This document shows, piece after piece, positions 12,804 to 24,033 of a stretch of 64,000 nt of DNA. The notes under the pieces were generated by a model that ran no database searches, was not told the origin of the DNA, and saw only the letters and a program-made list of their open reading frames with translations. Source of the stretch: Brasenia schreberi (lineage: Eukaryota; Streptophyta; Magnoliopsida; Nymphaeales; Cabombaceae); the NCBI GenBank assembly GCA_036023115.1, contig JAYKKT010000074.1, positions 10,786,501-10,850,500 on the forward strand, in the 5' to 3' direction. How positions within the stretch are numbered: the stretch's first letter is position 1; every line of letters begins with the position of its first letter. Position numbers and translations under genes: made by a program.

Positions 12804-12847
<44 letters not shown>

Positions 12848-13421
12848 ACGCACACACAAGAATGGCTATTACGAATGAAATGCTAATTCTCTTTCCGTCT
12901 TTCTCTTTGCATGTGAAAACCAACTAACGCAGAGCGATCGACTCCGACACTCCCTCATCATTAAACGCCAGAAGCAATGCGCGGCGCTCGTCTCGGCCGC
13001 CGAGCGCGTAGCGTCCCGTAAGCTTCGCGAGAAGGAATTGGAGTGGGAGCGAGTCGCTCGCCGGGCAACCGAGCTTGAGGAGAGCGTGGAGCGCCTCCGA
13101 GCCGAGACTCGCTTCTGGCAGGCGGCGGCGAAAGCGCACGGGTCGGCCGCGGCGGCGCTTCGAGAGCGGCTGGTGTCCGAGAGGCGGCCTATTCGGCTTG
13201 GCGAAAACGAACCGGATGACGTCGGATCGGTGATAGCGGAGCCGGTAAGACACACCGGACCGCTCGGGCCGTGTCGTGCTTGCAATGGCAAGGAGGACGC
13301 GTCGGTGGTGCTTTTGCCGTGTCGACACCTTTGTGTGTGCTCGCTCTGTGCCGTCACAGTCACTCACTGCCCGCTGTGTCAGACGCTCCGAACCGCTTGC
13401 ATTCAAGCCTCTCTCTCTTGA
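12156..13421 (+). CDS. BOI-related RING E3 ubiquitin ligase (5' exon not found)
   Basis: Three exons join in frame: 12156-12238, 12322-12617 and 12933-13421, each bounded by GT and AG, giving about 288 residues and a TGA-type stop at 13421. The last exon carries the family hallmarks: a charged coiled coil rich in Glu/Arg/Ala (LREKELEWERVARRATELEE region) and a C-terminal C3HC4 RING, from CRACNGKEDASVVLLPCRHL to CPLC. Family members (BOI, BRG, S-RNase-binding SBP1 type) are E3 ligases that restrain cell death and modulate gibberellin responses. Exon 2 begins after a good acceptor (TTCTCTTTGTAG) in a phase needing two bases from an upstream exon. That exon was not located; an alternative start at the in-frame ATG 12106 would need no splice. 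The coding exon 12,933 onward is much more GC-rich than its surroundings. Confidence 0.85.
12755..12930 (+). repeat. Duplicated intron segment around a CT microsatellite
   Basis: About 50 bp of the last BOI intron (ATGCTAATTCT to CCAACTAACGC) occurs at 12755-12803 and, with few changes, at 12880-12930. The offset is 125 bp, with a CT run (12802-12848) between them. The second copy ends exactly where the true acceptor CGCAG begins. Confidence 0.8.
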
Positions 13422-13673
13422 CTCGCGGATCGATACTCTCTTTCTTTTCATTTTTTTGGAATTTTGTTTTGTTAGATATAATTTAGTTTTTCACCTTGGA
13501 TTCCTTTGTTCCAAGTTCCAATAATTGACGAGCTCGCGGAGAGGGAGTCGGAGATAGTGGGTGTTGCCTCTGTTAGAACTAACAAATTAAAGTGGATACA
13601 AAACAAGACTCATACTTTGGCATAATGTTAGAAGTAGCTAGCTTGGAGCTAGTAATAGGTGCTTCTCTCTCTT

Positions 13674-13750
<77 letters not shown>

Positions 13751-14849
13751 AGAAAAGTACCACTCGATCCCCCCACATTGGGTGATTCGAACAATGTTGA
13801 CTCTACAGCTTATGTTGATTTTATTTGTTGAGTGTGATTCGCCAACTACGATTATTCGAAAAAAGAGAGGTTATACCTTCTCAAGTGCGTACTGATTCGA
13901 GAAAGCTTGAATATGCTCAAAAGGGGCATAACTCGCTGGCTGGGGGTTGCAAACTATATATATAAAGAGAGAGAGAGAGAATAGTCCATGTTGATACTCA
14001 TTCATCTTTAAATCCACTTAAAAGATCTTCGTCATTCCGTATCAAAGTTTAAATTTTAAAACATTTAGTGTAGGATGTAAATAAAATGTGAAATATATTT
14101 GTACTTTTTAAATTCAAACTTTCACTGTTCATCATATCGATGGGTAGAAATACATAAATGGGTTTGAGCATGAATATGTAGTAATTTCTCTATATATATA
14201 GATATTAGAGGGAGTCTAAAATGTATAATGTTTTAGTTTATATTCTTTTGAAACATTTTTACTGTTCAATTTTTTAGATTTAAATTAAAAGTTTTATTTT
14301 ACTTTTTAAATATAAAGCAATTCAAATATGTATCACCAATCTCAAACATTGGTCAAGATTATGCATCAAAAGATATTATATAGCTAAGATATACATATAT
14401 AGAAAGGGTCTTAGCTACATAATGCGCTTTGGCACGTAATCTTACTAAAACATCTCTATTGTTCAATATTAAACATGGCCGGTAAATATTCAAATCAAAT
14501 GTACTGTTGTACTAGTGTACTTGCATTTCATGCTCATGAGTGTATCAAATGGAAAGTAATTTGAATTTCCACCACATATCAGATCATGCATTATTCACCT
14601 AAGACTCTTCTCTCTCTCTAGAGAGACAGCATAGTCCATGGGCATATCGATCCATGCTTAAATATGCTTTTAAATATGAACCGTTTGATCGCTGAAATTT
14701 AAGTGTCAAAAGCAAAAAGGTACTTTAGTATTTTTTCTGAGTGCAATAAATATTCTCGATGCAAATTGCTTTTTTAGTTAAAGATCTCAACATTTATGAG
14801 ATTGGGTTGTTCAGATGTTTGAGAATGTTTAAGCATATATCCATGTGTG

Positions 14850-14850
<1 letters not shown>
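13422..14850. other. Intergenic, 3' of the RING gene
   Basis: AT-rich DNA with a CT/AT/AG compound microsatellite and several short CTCTC/GAGAG palindromes (for example 14,613-14,626). No gene seen, and no canonical AATAAA just after the RING gene stop. Confidence 0.35.
13675..13744. repeat. Palindromic (CT)n(AT)n(AG)n microsatellite
   Basis: A CT run, then an AT run, then an AG run of similar length form a nearly perfect 70-bp palindrome able to extrude as a hairpin or cruciform. Confidence 0.9.

Positions 14851-14918
<68 letters not shown>
14851..14918. repeat. (CT)n(TA)n compound microsatellite
   Basis: CT repeats (14851-14884) run directly into TA repeats (14885-14918). It directly abuts the tail side of a SINE copy. 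Confidence 0.9.
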
Positions 14919-14919
<1 letters not shown>

Positions 14920-14939
14920 CAAGACGAAACAAAAATTAA

Positions 14940-15050
14940 ACTTTTTTGGTACAAGGAGAAGGCCAAAGCCAGATGCCCCTGAATATCAAACTCATGATCT
15001 TCCGCTTGGGAGTCCACCCGCTAGCCAGCTGAGCTATTATTGCTCGTTGA
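14940..15050 (-). mobile_element. tRNA-like SINE, copy 1
   Basis: On the minus strand it begins with a tRNA-like head (A-box-like TAGCTCAGCTGGCTAGC, B-box-like TGAGTTTGATATTC) and ends with GGCTTTGGCCTTCTCCTTG and a TACCAAAAAA tail, the layout shared by the other copies. Confidence 0.6.
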
Positions 15051-15340
15051 AAAACAAATGCATGTGTATGGAATCAAAAGGATTCAACTTGGCCTTTAGG
15101 GAACACTATTTCCTGTGCTAAAGCCATAAGATGAGCCCCATCAATCCTTCCATTTGCAGCCACATTGTTCTCAGTGGGTGATCAGTATTTTATCGGGTGA
15201 GGTGAACAGCCCATGGTTTAACCGTGGACTTATGCTTAGGCCTGGTGGCCCTATACTTGTCCAAATCCTTTTGGGCAAACTCTTCAATACTCGATTATTA
15301 TTCTTTTCGTATTTGACTAAGCACAACTATCTATCATAAA

Positions 15341-15519
15341 CAGTGGCGGATCTAGAATTTCGTGTAGGGTGGGGCAAACACCTTATTCCACCGTTCAAGG
15401 TGTGACAAACTATGTATAGTAGTGATGAATTCAATCGGTCTCCTCTAACTTTTTCTTTGGTTTTCTAAATTTCAGATGAGGCGGCTGCCCCACCTTGCCT
15501 CAATGTAGATCCGCCACTG
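15341..15519. mobile_element. CAGTGGCGGA-ended miniature hAT-like element, copy 1
   Basis: Perfect 14-bp terminal inverted repeats: CAGTGGCGGATCTA at the left and TAGATCCGCCACTG at the right, 179 bp in all. TCATAAA lies on both sides but with a 3-bp offset on the right, so an exact target duplication is not established. It has no coding capacity, so it depends on a transposase in trans. Confidence 0.75.
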
Positions 15520-15912
15520 AATTCATAAACTTAGAGACAGTCCAAAGCTGTCATTTTATGGAATAGTGCTTTATTAGTAAATTAACTTCCAAAATTTTGG
15601 GTGAAGCATCTGACTGGCGACTGGTTGCTGGGCTATCCATTTCTACACTAGACAATAACTCTTACCCAAACTGATTCGGGTCCAAGTAAGGATGTAACTG
15701 GATTTGAATTGAGACCAAATGCAATTTACATAAACAGGACAGATGACCGAATGCAATTTGCATGTAAAAGGAAGGATGTAATTGGATTTGAATCGAGGCC
15801 CAAATATGAAGTTTGACTGTTTGTGTCCTTTGGTTTGGTAAGATGTCCTGTGGGAATGCACATTGCCGACCATTAGTTCGATTTGAAAGCGAGATGGCAT
15901 TGATGAATTCAC

Positions 15913-15947
<35 letters not shown>

Positions 15948-17055
15948 ACACACATTTTTGTAGTGGTATTTCCTCAAATGTAACGTAAGATGACAGTTTA
16001 CCAACTAATATGCGGACCATATTAAACCATATAATCGGCTTAATATGTAGACCATATTGAGTCACATAGCTTGCTTAATATATGAATCATATTGAGTCAT
16101 GTAAATTGCTTACACATTATTTATAAAAGAAAGTTATAAAGTTACCTCAAAGAGTATGAAAATTAAGTAAGTTCATTTTAATTTTTGTAAGGTATTAAGT
16201 GCAACATTTATCAAGTTTCGTGCATGACAAAAAAGAGATGTCCCATAAATAGAAATATGAGGCTAATGCAAATAAGTATTAGCCATTCTATCTTTCAATT
16301 CCTCACTAGCTTTTTTTTTTTGCTTTCCATTTGTTTTAAGAACACCTATTGTAATTCTTCGTTGCTCAACTAAGAATCGTAGAAACTCATGGTAAGGCAG
16401 GCAGGGGTATTCATTCTATTATGCAGGAATTCGTCGGTGCCCTTTGCACTCGATTTTTTGATATTGAAGGCGACATATAAGCCTAAAGATTAGTATTACT
16501 ATTTTTCTTGCCGAAGAACTAGACGGTTCCAATCTCCAAAAGCCTCCAACCCAACATCTAATCCTAAAAAATATTATCTAAATGGTTTGCAAGAGAGATA
16601 CCTCAGATCACTCGATTTCAGCAAAGAATTCTATGACAATTTTAAATTTCAACAACCCATCACCATATTGATGCTTGAAAGGTTGGCAAAGTCATCTTTT
16701 TCTGTCAAAGTCACCCTATACAAAATGCATTCTCCCCTAAAGCCATCTTTATGGACAGATTATTAGTCAAAATAAGAAGCATTAATTAAATAAGGGGCCA
16801 TCATGCCTTATTATCCTCTTTCCCATATTATGTGTATGTTACATGTATATACACATATTATATATATATATATATATAGGGAGGGGCAGCAACGGCTATG
16901 TTCGGGCTTGCACTACCTGCTATATTCATCCAATTTGTCTCTTAATGTGGATTTACATATTTCTTCTTCGAATAGATTGTTTGTTTGCCAAACACAAGAG
17001 TGTGAGAAGAAAAAAATGGTAGAATAATAGAGGAAGTGAAGCATAAAATCAAGAT
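15520..17055. other. Intergenic repeats, no gene seen
   Basis: Contains a CT then CA microsatellite (15,913-15,955), decayed GGATTTGAAT-type repeat DNA (15,660-15,830) and a TA run (16,860-16,878). No coding region supported. Confidence 0.35.
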
Positions 17056-17226
17056 CAGTGGCGGATCTACATTGAGTCAAGGTGAGGAGTTTGCCACCCC
17101 CGGAATTTTGAAAATCAAGCTTTAGCTGAAGGTTGAATTTCCTAGACTCTAATACACAGTTTGCGCTACCGAACGGATCGTATGGGCTGTTCATCCACTC
17201 TAAAATAATTTCTAGGTCCGCCACTG
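17056..17226. mobile_element. CAGTGGCGGA-ended miniature hAT-like element, copy 2
   Basis: Left end CAGTGGCGGATCTA, right end TAGGTCCGCCACTG with one mismatch, 171 bp. The interior is diverged from copy 1 but has a similar layout. No clear target duplication. Confidence 0.7.
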
Positions 17227-17984
17227 ATGACTGTGGTAGATTAGAACAAAATAAGCAATCAATTCAAGAGAAGAAATGGGTAGATCACCCTCGAAAATTA
17301 GTAAGATTTTATTTCAACCATTCAGTCTAACTTAGTACACCTGGTGTCTGGCTGATCATATATGAGTAGGTGGCCATGCACACCTACATGCATGTATCTG
17401 TGCACATGTGGGAGTGCGCATTTGTGCGTACAAGCATGGGTATGTTCTCTTGCCATCGTCTTGAAACGTCGAACCGTATGTTACCCGGAAGGAAGCTTGA
17501 CTAATTATCCTGCTTCTACCTTCACATTGATTTCTCGTTTCTGTGAAGTCAACCAATTGGATATAGCAGAGCTCCAATTAGGATGCAAATCTCATGGTCA
17601 CATTGGGAGCCTGAAACAACAGTAGATTGATAATTGGATCAGATATGGGTTTGTTTGGAGTTTACAAAAATATGAGATGGATGTTCCGATCCAAATTGGG
17701 TCTCATTTGTTTTCTCCCACACATCAAAATCTGAATTTCTTCACTTTTTATAAACTCAATAAGATTTCACACACCATTACCCGAACTGAATCCAATCCAT
17801 TTACCGTTTCTCCATCTTGTATTTTGGAAACCACATATTGGATCCCACTGGTTATTGAATTTTAGCTTTCTCAACATTCAAGTAGGGCAAAGGTTCATAT
17901 TAGAGTCACAACTTTATTGTGGTTCCAATTAATATTGTTTGGATTATCATACTGCAATATGCGTAACAACTACATTTTTCTTTT

Positions 17985-19925
17985 CGTGTACAACGGGGAG
18001 GGCGAAACAAGATGCTACCGTGTTATTGAACTCACGACCTTCAACTTGTGACTCGCCCTCCTAGTCAGGTGATGTAACGTTGAGCGTTACTGCACAGCTG
18101 CACAAGCTGTGCAGTAACGCCCAATTTGGGGGGGGGATGCCCTTCATAGTGCCTTTTTCCAAGGAGCTGGGCAGCCTTGAACTAGCCGGAAAACAGGAGG
18201 AGTCGGCCGGAATCCGGTAAGTTGACCTATTTTTCATATTTTCGTTTTTTTTCTGATTTTTGATGAAAAACTTGTTGAAAATCATCGTTTTGGGCTTGGA
18301 TTAAAGGTTGGAGGTAGAACTAAGCGTTTTGGTGGGGTAGGTAAGCAATGGTGTCGATTTGACTGGAAAACGGTTGTGCTTCGCCGGAAACCGGCGAGAT
18401 TGATGCCAAAAAAAAAAGAAAAGAAAAAAAAGAAGAAGAAGATGGGGCCTTTTGGGCATGTCCCTCGTTCCCTGTTGTGTCGTGTCTGAAATGTCATGAA
18501 CCGACACTGATTCATGTCGTGTGTTAAGAAACAGGTTATGTGTCGAAAACGGGTCAAGTTTGGGTCGTGTCTTGAAATGGGTTTTTAGGTTAAAAATGAG
18601 ACCCGTGTCAGTAGTTAAAGGTTCTCTGTTGACACAATGACCCAAGCTACCTATTGTGTCACTCATTCGGATCAAATATGAAATTGGGTATCGATTTGGA
18701 TCTCGGATAGCTTAAACGGATCCAAATTAGGGTTTGGGATCCGATTCAGATATAGTTTGTTTCGTTAGAATTATAGTTAAATAAATTTTAATGTTTCAAT
18801 TATTTGTAATTGTTTAGAGATTAAAATTGGAGGATTTGGTGGTGATAAGAGTGTCCCAGCAGCTTGGGGACTGGATGATTTTATTGTTTTAGATAGATTT
18901 AAATTTGCATGATTGGTAACTGTTTTATTGATGTTTGTGAAATGTTATTCGCAATTATGGGTTATTTGATATGCTTTTCAAATAGAACATGTTTATGACA
19001 CTGTTTGATAAAGAGCATGTTTTGATATGCATATGTTGTATGAACATGGTATTTAAATGTTGTTTAAATGTTGTGTGGATATGAGTTTGATTTTGTATAT
19101 TCGTGGATCTGGATATGATTTGTGAATGTGATGAACTGTAATTGGTTTTAAAAATGTAATGATGTGTGAATATACGAGTCGTACTTGTATGGTTTGTGTG
19201 GGGTCTCTAGAGACTTGCAAGTCCCTCAAGCGATCCGGCTTGGGGCGAATACAGGGTGTGTTCCCGGGTACTCTGCCGTGAGAGTCGGCGTGGTTACCGT
19301 CATTGATGGGGTTACCGAGGTCACGTTAGGGAGGGCCGGACGACTCTCGTGGCCTTTGAGGCAGACACAGTATGGGCTGTAATTATCGAAACTAATGATG
19401 TGTGTGCGTGTATGTGAGTGTATGCGTATGAATTTGAGATCATGATTTAAAGGTAAATGTGTTTTGCTATTAAATGGTTGTGAACTATGCATGCTTTTAA
19501 TATGTTTTCTGTTTAAAGATGCTTAACCTCCCTATTGAGCTATGTATAGGAGCTCACCTTATTGTTTTACAGCTCATCCTGAAGCTAGCACTTCAAAGGC
19601 ACACAGAGCAGCGTAGGAGTTTGAATGAGCAACATTTTTATTTTAGATGGTATGATAAGTGTTGAATAATTTAGAAAGTCTTTTATTCGGGGTTATTGTT
19701 AGGTGGGCCCCGTACCATTTTGGATGTGTTGTTTAGAACTTCGATATGAATATTTATTTCAGTTAGATATTTCTTGAGTTTGAATTAAATTGGTATTGTA
19801 TTTGGTTACTGCTCACCATCACGCCCGAGCGAGAAGCGGCCACATGGCATCGGCTCGGGCCGAGTCGTGGTCGCGACCCGTGCGGGTGTGACAGGTGAGC
19901 TATTGCTCTTTGTACTGTACCAACT
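17985..19925 (-). mobile_element. tRNA-like SINE, copy 2, split by a solo LTR
   Basis: The tail and B-box part lie at 17985-18072 (GTACAACGGGGAGGG, then ACTCACGACCTTCAACTTGTG). The A-box end resumes at 19899-19925 (GCTATTGCTCTTTGTAC). Removing the LTR and one GGTGA restores the order seen in the intact minus-strand copies, ending GTCAGGTGAGCTATTGC. Confidence 0.75.
18073..19893. mobile_element. Solo LTR, 1,821 bp
   Basis: It starts TGTAACG, ends GTGTGACA, and is flanked by identical GGTGA on both sides (18068-18072 and 19894-19898), the 5-bp duplication expected of an LTR retrotransposon. There is no internal pol, no primer-binding site and no second LTR, so a solo LTR left by unequal recombination is the simplest reading. 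The length and GC-rich 3' third resemble LTRs of large plant Ty3/gypsy elements, but family cannot be proven. ORFs within it (such as 19,185-19,382) are not genes. Confidence 0.8.
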
Positions 19926-19989
19926 GCACTTTAGTCACCAAAGAAAGGGAGCAGTTGATGTACACACTAGTCTCAAAAGATAGTCCAAG

Positions 19990-20236
19990 ATAGACATGTA
20001 ACGGGGGAACCCGGAATTCCAAACCACTGGTTCCAGTTTCACTGAAACCAGGAGCCTGAACCAAACCGAGATCGGGTTGGTTTCGATTGGGTTTGAGCCC
20101 CAAACCCTTCACAACAAAAAAATATAAAATAAAATTTAAGAAATCAATAAAAAATGGTTGAACTGGTGGTTCAAGGGTCCAGTTTGTCTGGCTCCCATTA
20201 GAACCGCTAGTTTGGTTCCAAACCAGCCATGTCTAG
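19990..20236. mobile_element. ATTAGACATG-type MITE, decayed copy
   Basis: Begins with TAGACATG and ends with CATGTCTA. The interior is rich in GGTTCC/GGAACC and GGTTTCAGT-like motifs shared with the better preserved copy at 59,450. Confidence 0.6.
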
Positions 20237-22129
20237 CCCCGGGTAGTGCCATATGGGGACTTCAAGAAGCGATTTGATCAGTGCCATCAAAGCAGCTCTC
20301 GAGCGAAGGAGAGAAGATCCCTGATCTCATCCATGTTGCCTTTTTTTCTTCCAATTTTCAAGAGAAAGATACACTCTGATCTTGCAGCTAATTATTTCCC
20401 CAAAATAGCTAATTTAAAAGTGGAAAAAATCGTGAAAGGATACAGAACCCCTTTGCTTGTATAAGCACTGTATGATGATCTTTAAGTTTGGAATATATCT
20501 TGTAAGAGTCTACTTAACCCCACCTTCCTTAAAGAAAAAGAACATTTTTGGCATATTAAAATACAAAAAAGGGTTGATAAAAATTAACACAAAGAACATG
20601 TCATGAAATAATTCTTTTTCGTTGAACTTATGTCACACATATTGTTGGCTCTTGTTACATATGTTAAGGAGCATTTGATACTTTGGATACTCCACAGACC
20701 AAAACTATTTTCAAATGAACACGAAATGGTAAAACATATGAGCACAACCTTAAATGCAAAATTATTAACAATATACACCAGGCATGAATATGACCAGAAA
20801 AGTCTCTGTTCTTGTCCATCCATGGTGACAAGAAAATCTAAGTGATGTTTGTGTTGACCTGTTTTTCCACGAAAGCGAAATAATATGAATGACCCAAAAC
20901 ACGAAATTAGGCCACCTAATAATGGAGACGATCAATGAGGCCTTTTGTTGAAAAAGGTCCGTTTATAGATGCGATAGGGTCAGAGCAGCATACACGCATT
21001 CGTGTACTGCATTGTATTTGTGTCAGTGCGCACGAGTATGTACGAATCTACCTACCATCCACCGGCTATGAGTGCTCTATCTAACACTTATTTCCTCTAA
21101 ACTATTAACCATGGGGATCAAACATTTTTAGTTAAGCTTTTGCGAAATCTTAGCCATTGAAAGTAACTTGGTCAGGTCGACCAAGAACTGAAGACAAAAA
21201 TATGTATATGGCTCGATCCTCGTTAACTAAAGTTGCTATCTTGCCAACCCTCCGGAAAATCTATCATTCATGCTCGATACGCATCGTACCGTATCATATA
21301 GAGATGGCCGGTTGGAAACTGGTCATGGTGTTGAACCGACCAAAACCGGAACCGGGCAGTTCAAACCGTCTTTTTCTTGTTTCATTAACCATAGCAGGAT
21401 AGAATCAGTTCGGTTACGGTTCATGGTTTTGAGCAACCTGGAACAGGCCTTTTTGATCAGCCACTCCTGCTAGGTACGTGTATATATTGTATACATGCAT
21501 GTGAATGTATTTGTGAATTATATATGATTAATCGAAGCTTTTAGCAGTTGTTGGCTGCGTCGATTAAAGCAACCGAACGATGATTCACGGCCGGCAGCAT
21601 CTCTTCCCGGTCTCATGTATGAGAGGGCATGACAATTTTTCTACCCATACATACTCTTCCGTACTCTCATTCCTCTCATCGGAAAAACTCACGCGAGGGT
21701 TGTCGTGGGCCAAAATTGCCGGTAACATCAAAGTAAGGTTTGCCGGGAACCTACACAAACACGTAAAACCAGTTTTAAAAAAAAGGAGAAAAAAGAAGAG
21801 ACCATCGCACATTTTTTTCTCACAAAAAGGAAAGAGAGAGCGGTATAAGAACAGAGAGGTTCGGAGAAAAGGGAGGCCCAGTAAACAAAGAGGTAGAGTG
21901 ACGAGACTCAGTTAAGAGGCACAATCAGGAGGCCAAGCGGCAAGACCTAAGCAGAGTGACGGAAGAGGTGAGGCCTAGAACTCCCTCTCCCCTCGTTGTA
22001 TCTCTCGCTCCCCCTCTCTCCCGTCGTCCTCTTACTCTCTCTCTCTCTTCTCAAACGTTCAAAAATCAAAATTGTGGGCTTCGAAAATTGTCGACGGTTT
22101 TCCAAAAGGTGGTTTTTATTTTATAAAAC
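20237..22129. other. Intergenic, no gene supported
   Basis: Holds a further GGTTCC-rich MITE fragment (about 21,300-21,460), a CATG/GTAC-rich patch (20,990-21,050) and a CT-rich segment (21,960-22,060) that looks like a leader but leads into no recognisable exon. The 111-codon frame at 21,580-21,915 is Lys/Arg-rich and unrecognised. Confidence 0.35.
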
Positions 22130-22515
22130 TGCCATTAGGTGAAATTACAAAACTACCCAGATATTTTAAAGTAAAAAGATAGGTTTGCTCTTAACAGATG
22201 AAAAGACAAAACTATCCTCTCGCAGTTTTTTGAAATTACAAAATACCAATATGTAAAATTACAAGGTTACCCCTATACGAATGAAATTTCACAATTTTGT
22301 CACTATGTGAAAGACAATACTACTCATGTCTTTTAGAAAAATTACAAATACCGGATAAATTATGATTCTACCCTCAATCAATCACAAAAATTAGGTGCCA
22401 TTTTACTATCCTACCCTAGGTCTTTTTGAAATATTACAAAATCAGTCATAAGGGTAAAATTCTTGGTTTGCCCCTAAAGTTTCAGGAAAATTACAGTGGC
22501 ACGAAATAAAGGAAA
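22130..22515 (+). repeat. Degenerate tandem GAAATTACAAAA repeats
   Basis: The phrase (G)AAATTACAAAA followed by a TACCCCTA-like phrase recurs about seven times at 50-60 bp spacing. It lies directly upstream of the copia pol remnant and may belong to that element's non-coding leader, which is inference. Confidence 0.5.
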
Positions 22516-22546
22516 AATTATTGTTTCATCCCTAAACGTGTTCTAA

Positions 22547-24033
22547 AAAAGAAATATAAAGTCAATGGGATAATCGACAAGTTTAAGACGAGGTTGGTTG
22601 TAAAGGGTTTTTCGCAAAAGATTGGATAGATTATGTTGAGTCATATTCTCCTTTTATGAAATTTGAGTCTATAAGGATAATCCCGACAATATAAATATAT
22701 TATGATTTAGATTTACATCAGTTAGATGTAAAAATTGCTTTTCTAAATAGAGATTTAGATGAAATCATATATATGCAACGATGGATGTATTGTTAAGAGC
22801 GAAGAAGATAAAGTATATACATTGAAAAAATCCCTATATGGATAGTTACCTCGTCAATGGTATTTGTCCTTTCAAAATATCATTCTAGAACTTGGGTTTG
22901 TGGCTAATGAACTTGATCATTGTATATATGTTTGAAACAGTGGGAGTTACTTTGTATCTTATCGTTATATGTAGATGACATATTGTTGATGGAGAATGAC
23001 AATGAGATGATTGTCAAAATCAAGTCATGGTTAAACTTAAGGTTTGACATGAAGGATATGGGAAAACATCCTATATCCTAGGTATAAAGATTTATTGAGA
23101 CAGAGAATCTAAACTCATATGCCTAAGTCAGAAGAGATATATTGATTATATCCTCAAGAAATTTAAAATGAGTGAATGCAAGTCTGCATTTACACACAGT
23201 GCGAAAGGGGTTAAATTAAATAAGATTGATTGTCCCGATGAGGGAGACGATAAGCCTAATGTTCCTTACACACAAGTTGTTAGTAGCTTGATGTTATATT
23301 ATCTACAATACCTGATATTAGTTTCGTTGTTGATTTTATAAGTAGATATCAAAGTAATCTTGGTTGACAGCATTGGATAGTTGTAAAAAGGAATTCTGAG
23401 ATATCTTAAAGGAACAAAAAACTTGAAATTATGTTTTAAATCAGATGAACTGAAAGTGGTAGGATACTCAGATGTTGATTTTGCTGGAAGCAAAGATGAT
23501 AACAAATCAACCTCGGGACAAATATTCTTATTTGGAGGTGAAAAAGTTTCTTGAGTTTGAAAGAAACAGGATTGTGTAGCATTGCATACAAAAGAGGTTG
23601 AGTATGTAGCTTGTTGTATGGTTGCAAGTAGTGTCGTTGGGATAAGCCTCTTCATAAGATGATTTGAAGCTGAATATAGCCAACGAGAACGGATTGTTAT
23701 TTATTATGACAACAATGCAACAATTACTCTGATTAAGAGTATAATTGATAACTTCAAAAGCAAGCATATAATGATTAAATACCACTATGTTCATGATATG
23801 ATTATGAGAAAGGAAATATCCATCTCATATATGCCAACAAATGATATGTTGACAAACCCCTTGATAGATGATCTTTTCTCAAAGCATGTGACAAACATGG
23901 GTTTGAGATATATTTTATTGTTGTGGGTAAGAAAAAACACAACGGGTAAGTGGCATAGCTTAGAAAACCATACAAAACTGGGAGGCAAAACAAATATGTT
24001 AGATTACTTGGTTTGAATGACTAAGTGAGAGAT
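22547..24033 (+). pseudogene. Ty1/copia pol remnant (RT and RNase H)
   Basis: Degenerate reverse transcriptase motifs occur in family order: RLVVKGFSQ (about 22,590), LHQLDVKIAFLN (about 22,715-22,750), the catalytic LYVDDILL (about 22,965-22,990). Then come RNase H motifs GYSDVDFAGSKDD (about 23,462-23,500) and a terminal segment including MPTNDMLTNPL (about 23,830-23,865). Many in-frame stops and frameshifts interrupt them, so nothing functional can be made. At 24,022-24,033 a purine run is followed by TGTAACG, a plausible polypurine tract and 3' LTR start. Upstream gag, protease and integrase are absent. Confidence 0.85.

Noticed and set aside
12869..13451. Two minus-strand ORFs of 164 and 175 residues
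   Set aside because: They overlap the GC-rich last exon of the BOI-like gene in antisense; GC-rich exons often leave the reverse frames open.
19185..19382. 65-residue ORF in GC-richer DNA
   Set aside because: It lies inside the solo LTR, which is non-coding.
23771..24016. 81-residue intact ORF
   Set aside because: It is the surviving last part of the copia RNase H region and belongs to the pseudogene.
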